Part shown: positions 63,938-64,000 of the stretch, piece by piece | How positions within the stretch are numbered: position 1 is the first letter of the stretch | How the letters are laid out: every line of letters begins with the position of its first letter | Assembly: GCA_029718625.1 (NCBI GenBank) | Contig: JAINUF010000027.1 | Span: 2,092,676 to 2,156,675 of the forward strand | DNA: 64,000 nucleotides | Origin: Synaphobranchus kaupii | Lineage: Eukaryota > Chordata > Actinopteri > Anguilliformes > Synaphobranchidae | Reading direction: 5' to 3' | The notes under the pieces: generated by a model | Seen by the model: only the letters and a program-made list of their open reading frames with translations | Databases searched by the model: none | Told to the model about the DNA's origin: nothing | Position numbers and translations under genes: made by a program

Positions 63938-64000
63938 CATTACATTACATTACATTACATTACATTCATTTAGCAGACGCTTTTATCCAAAGCGACGTAC
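63938..64000 (-). mobile_element. Partial spacer at the window end
   Basis: Five CATTA copies, the conserved GCAGAC block and the full CGCTTT-GGATA-AAAGCG hairpin (minus strand) are present. The window ends at ACGTAC, before the SalI site. Confidence 0.9.

Larger units (their letters stand above)
1..64000. repeat. Hierarchical satellite array filling the window
   Basis: Fifty-six complete spacer-plus-array units and two partial ends follow one another without any other DNA. Arrays are built from modules that begin CCACAGCTCAG and end CAGTG: P39 (39 bp core), P30 and P24 (shorter), P42 (longer), G39, G42 and T42 (GGGAC variants), H39 (CTCATAAC) and K42 (CAGAAAAGC). All module lengths are multiples of three. 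The plus strand is rich in C and A and poor in T. Both window ends lie inside the repeat, so the true array exceeds 64 kb. The arrays are open in several frames on both strands, but every frame stops in the spacer and none resembles a known protein, so no coding sequence is called. Confidence 0.97.
56327..64000. repeat. Third-level repeat, copy 2 (partial, U50 to window end)
   Basis: This 7,674-bp stretch follows 44662-52335 unit by unit. Every unit boundary keeps the 11,665-bp offset until the last tail, where five CATTA copies stand in place of six. The segment is cut by the window end. Confidence 0.92.

Noticed and set aside
1..64000. CRISPR array, because of alternating repeats and spacers
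   Set aside because: Repeat lengths, the tandem nature of both parts, absence of unique spacers and the fish-type retroposon tail rule it out.
1..64000. Centromeric satellite
   Set aside because: The higher-order structure fits, but I see no CENP-B-like box and cannot locate the window on a chromosome. Nothing in the sequence supports the assignment.

Overview
The whole window is one hierarchical tandem-repeat (satellite) array, cut at both ends: it opens inside a minisatellite block and closes inside a spacer. I find no protein-coding gene, tRNA or rRNA, no CRISPR array and no intact transposon. The best guess for the host is a teleost fish. Every spacer carries, on the minus strand, the 3' end of an L2-clade (UnaL2-type) retroposon: a perfect 6-bp stem with a GGATA loop, then GTCTGCTAAATG, then a short TGTAA repeat tail. 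That tail is extremely common in fish genomes. Species, chromosome and function cannot be read from the sequence.

Level 1 is a CAG/CAC-flavoured minisatellite. Its modules are 24, 30, 39 or 42 bp, all multiples of three. I name them P39 (plain core, e.g. 997-1035), P30, P42 and P24 (length variants), G39 (GGGACC), G42 (GGGACC with AGTAGTG), T42 (GGGACT with AGTAGTG), H39 (CTCATAAC) and K42 (CAGAAAAGC). Dividing array bases by mean module size gives very roughly 1,300-1,400 modules. Because the modules are triplet multiples and almost free of stops on either strand, long artefactual reading frames run through every array in several frames.

Level 2 is the higher-order unit: one spacer of 241-261 bp plus one minisatellite array of 87-1,773 bp. 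The window holds 56 complete units (U1-U56), a partial array before them (1-673) and a partial spacer after them (63938-64000). The spacer is nearly invariant. It varies mainly in tail copy number (2, 3, 4, 5 or 6 copies of CATTA on the plus strand) and a few base changes that track unit families. Array lengths fall into exact classes (837, 507, 867, 849, 768, 528, 1255/1260, 1374 bp), each with a fixed module order.

Level 3 is a repeat of units. A unit with an 837-bp array opens each block, at 8415, 19560, 30039, 37875, 44662, 52273 and 56327. The right-hand third is the most regular: 44662-52335 recurs as 56327-64000 with a period of 11,665 bp and very few differences. The left 11.4 kb differs, because three of its units carry a 133-bp non-minisatellite insert followed by a pure (CAG)n(CAC)n tract of variable length (14/20, 13/10 and 11/14 triplets).

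A history that fits the sequence, as inference: a trinucleotide-rich minisatellite received a short retroposon of about 234 bp in minus orientation, possibly leaving an imperfect target-site duplication. The composite was then amplified and reshuffled by unequal exchange, leaving shared deletions, chimeric units, spacer-loss fusions and one nearly empty unit.
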